Positions 5,195 to 7,347 of a stretch of 7,347 bases of DNA are shown piece by piece. The DNA lies in assembly GCA_030043815.1 (NCBI GenBank), contig JASHWX010000217.1, forward strand, positions 1-7,347. The letters are read 5' to 3'. The notes below the pieces were generated by a model. The model did not search any database, was not told where the DNA came from, and saw only the letters and a list, made by a program, of their open reading frames with translations. Every line of letters starts with the position of its first letter. The first letter of the stretch is position 1. Source of the DNA: Candidatus Rhabdochlamydia sp. Lineage in GTDB: Bacteria > Chlamydiota > Chlamydiia > Chlamydiales > Rhabdochlamydiaceae. The position numbers were made by a program, and so were the translations under genes.

Positions 5195-7347
5195 TTACTT
5201 GTCCTTAAAGAGCAGCGGCTTAGCAGGATCTTTCCCTGAGCCGAACCGCACGGTGAACGTCGCTAGGCGCGCATAGGGTTCAATCTCATCTGCCTTGCAC
5301 GGGATTTTTTTCATCGTGTGCGCCCGCGCTAAGAAAAGTGCCCAGAGCAGCTTGCCAAAATCGTCTTTGTCCAGCTGTCCTGAAATCTCTTGATGGGCTT
5401 GTTCGAGCCTTTGCTCAAACTGCTCGAGCGAGTCAGTGCCATTCAGATAGGATTTGAAGATCTTATGATGGCGAATGAGGGCCGAGACGAGCTTAGCCTC
5501 CTCTGGAGTAATCCCCTGCAGCTTCATGTGCTTTTGCATGTGGGCGATGGCGATTTGCGCAGACCGCTCGATGAGCTTGCCTTGTTTCTCATTTTCCTGC
5601 GGCAGGTGGCCGACATAGTGATAGAGGGCCGCAAGCCTGAGTAAGCGGCGAGCATTGGGCAGCGTGATCGAGGGCAAGTTGGCGGGAATATGCAGGCCGA
5701 AGCCCCCCTTTTTTCCTTGGATGGTCTCAAGCAAAATGGCTGCAACGGAGGCCTTTTGACTGTCTTGCGTCTTATGTATGGGGAGCTTGTCGAGATGCAA
5801 AAGCTCGATCATTTTGGGCGCTGACTTGGCAAAATCTGCATCGTTTAACTCGGTGAGCATTTCATCTTGGCTCAAGAAAAAGCCTGCACCGTAAATAGGG
5901 GCCAATTCTTCTACGATCGCTTGGCGTGCTAATGCCGCTCGGAAGGTTTCCTGTTGCACTGCATCAACAGTGATCTCTTTGACGCCATCGTTTTTCAACA
6001 CCTCGTCCACATGTTGTCCGGGCTCTAAGAACCGAAAGAGGTGGTAGAACGTGTAGGTGCAACCTTGTATGGGTTCATGTAAAAACCTTCTAAACTTGCA
6101 GAGCTCTGCGATCGAGCAGTGTTTAAAGGCGTGGCTTGTCAGCTTGGCCTTAAAACGCTCATCGATGTGTTTATCGCTATTGAGGCGTTGAAAATCCTCT
6201 TTGAATTCATGCGTGAGATAAATCCCTTTGATCGCTTTCTTGGGGATGCCGTTGTAAAAGACGGTGTTCAAAGAACCTTCGTGCTCAAGTCTGGCAAATC
6301 CCTTGCGATATTCAGTGTTGTAGTAAGCAGGGTCGATGAGAATGAGGCATCCTTGGTTGCCATTGAAGTAATGTTTGACCGTCTCGAACTCATGCGTACC
6401 GAACATTGTGCCGATTTTAGACCATGAGGCGCAATCGAATTTCTCATCAAAAGAAGTGAGATCGGCTTTTCCACATCCTTGACGGAGGAGATCGCGGATC
6501 GACTCATAGAAAAGGGCTTCCCCTTTTCTCGCACAAAGACCGCGCATCAAGCTGCCGTTTTGGGTCGTGGGAAAATAAATCGGAGAACACAGGTAGCGGG
6601 ATTGCCTTGGAATAATGCTGATCCGGTATTTTTCCAGTTCGGGAAAAGCTGCTGGGTTATTCAACTTAAATTTGAGTTTTTCATTCACACCGTGTGTAAT
6701 CTTTTTCTGATGGATTTGCGCTAATGAATCAAGGATTCGTGCGAGGATCGCGCTGCGGCTGTCTTGAAACTCAGGGCGCAAGAGGAACATATTCCAATGA
6801 CCCGGGTAATATTTTCGGTCCTCTCCAAATACAGAGTCCCGTTCATCCCAGTCATGGCTTTTGATGATTTCCACTGCTCGAACAAGTGCGGCTTCATCCT
6901 GCATGCGCGAAAGCGTCAGAGCGGATTGGATTCTCACCTTTTGGTCTTCGTGCTTCGAGTAAGCGAGGATCGCATCGATGAGCTCCCGATCGTGCTGAGT
7001 GCCGATATTGAGCGATCCGATAAGCGAGATGAGCGACCGCTTTGTTGGAAGGGAATAACCCTCTTTTTGCAATCCGTTCAGCAACACTTTTTTGGTGTAA
7101 GCGCAATCGGGATTTTTAATGACAGCGCACAGCGTCTGATAAGCCTGGCAGCAAACGGCTTCCTGGGGATCGTCGCAGAAGAAAGACAGGTTGCTTTTGG
7201 CTTTTTTCAGGGAAAGGGTCATCCCCATCTTTTCCATCCCTTTGAGTGCAAAACGGATGAGTTCTCGATCCCTCTCTTCTTTAAGCGTGTGCCAGCAGTG
7301 GTCAAACCCTCCCCGAAAACCCGAGACGGCAAAATAGATGAGCCATT
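5195..7347 (-). CDS. Large helical-repeat protein with degenerate HD-like domain (5' end beyond window)
   Basis: I do not recognise a named family. The frame continues upstream of the ATG at 7237 for 36 more codons without a stop to the right edge, including an amphipathic stretch (ERDRELIRFALKG), so the real start is outside and at least 716 residues are present. Numbering from the 7237 ATG: residues about 25-125 are paired alpha helices resembling HEAT-type repeats (for example DQKVRIQSALTLSRM). A middle region (210-350) contains VFYNGIPKKAIKGIYL (326-341), of unknown fold. Residues 530-645 match the helical order of an HD phosphohydrolase core (LAALYHYVGH, then IERSAQIAIAHMQKH, then KLVSALIRHHKIF, then LLWALFLARAHT). 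The HD dyad reads His540-Tyr541 and the last Asp is missing, so hydrolase activity is doubtful. There is no signal peptide to judge, since the N-terminus is absent. A host-interaction or scaffolding role is possible but unsupported. Confidence 0.85.
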   Translation of the reverse strand, partial: WLIYFAVSGFRGGFDHCWHTLKEERDRELIRFALKGMEKMGMTLSLKKAKSNLSFFCDDPQEAVCCQAYQTLCAVIKNPDCAYTKKVLLNGLQKEGYSLPTKRSLISLIGSLNIGTQHDRELIDAILAYSKHEDQKVRIQSALTLSRMQDEAALVRAVEIIKSHDWDERDSVFGEDRKYYPGHWNMFLLRPEFQDSRSAILARILDSLAQIHQKKITHGVNEKLKFKLNNPAAFPELEKYRISIIPRQSRYLCSPIYFPTTQNGSLMRGLCARKGEALFYESIRDLLRQGCGKADLTSFDEKFDCASWSKIGTMFGTHEFETVKHYFNGNQGCLILIDPAYYNTEYRKGFARLEHEGSLNTVFYNGIPKKAIKGIYLTHEFKEDFQRLNSDKHIDERFKAKLTSHAFKHCSIAELCKFRRFLHEPIQGCTYTFYHLFRFLEPGQHVDEVLKNDGVKEITVDAVQQETFRAALARQAIVEELAPIYGAGFFLSQDEMLTELNDADFAKSAPKMIELLHLDKLPIHKTQDSQKASVAAILLETIQGKKGGFGLHIPANLPSITLPNARRLLRLAALYHYVGHLPQENEKQGKLIERSAQIAIAHMQKHMKLQGITPEEAKLVSALIRHHKIFKSYLNGTDSLEQFEQRLEQAHQEISGQLDKDDFGKLLWALFLARAHTMKKIPCKADEIEPYARLATFTVRFGSGKDPAKPLLFKDK

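Noticed and set aside
5390..6724. Plus-strand open frames inside the large right-hand gene
   Set aside because: They are short, lack motifs, and are antisense to a frame that is open for more than 700 codons.

Overview
The window looks like bacterial chromosome, most plausibly from an environmental chlamydia (Chlamydiota) or a similar Gram-negative lineage. That placement is an inference from gene content (a type III polyketide synthase set, DUF4143 ATPases, and a large helical-repeat protein with a degenerate HD-like end). It rests on no marker gene and is low confidence. I see no rRNA, tRNA, CRISPR array or transposase.

Layout. Bases 1-2263 (minus strand) hold a tight three-gene cassette read right to left: a type III polyketide synthase, a small multi-pass membrane protein that starts 1 nt after the synthase stop, and a UbiG-like SAM methyltransferase that overlaps the membrane gene and runs off the left edge. 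The likely job is making and O- or C-methylating a lipid-like polyketide (alkylpyrone, alkylresorcinol or quinone type) at the membrane. Just upstream on the same strand (2310-3632) is an AAA_14/DUF4143 ATPase, which could share the transcript.

Bases 3633-4028 are a non-coding, repeat-rich divergent region. From left to right it holds a ribosome binding site and a cluster of GGC/GCC-AAAA inverted repeats in front of the left ATPase, a possible 8-codon leader peptide, two identical 61-bp hairpin-forming repeats (the first sits inside an 87-bp palindrome), a strong intrinsic terminator and a sigma-70-like promoter. The promoter drives a second, different DUF4143 ATPase (4029-5192, plus strand). 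This is the least explained and most interesting part of the window.

Bases 5195-7347 (minus strand) hold a large protein whose frame stays open to the right edge, so its real start lies outside. It has alpha-helical repeats at the N-terminal side and an HD-phosphohydrolase-like helical domain, with most metal ligands missing, near the C-terminus. It converges on the second ATPase with only 2 bp between the stop codons.
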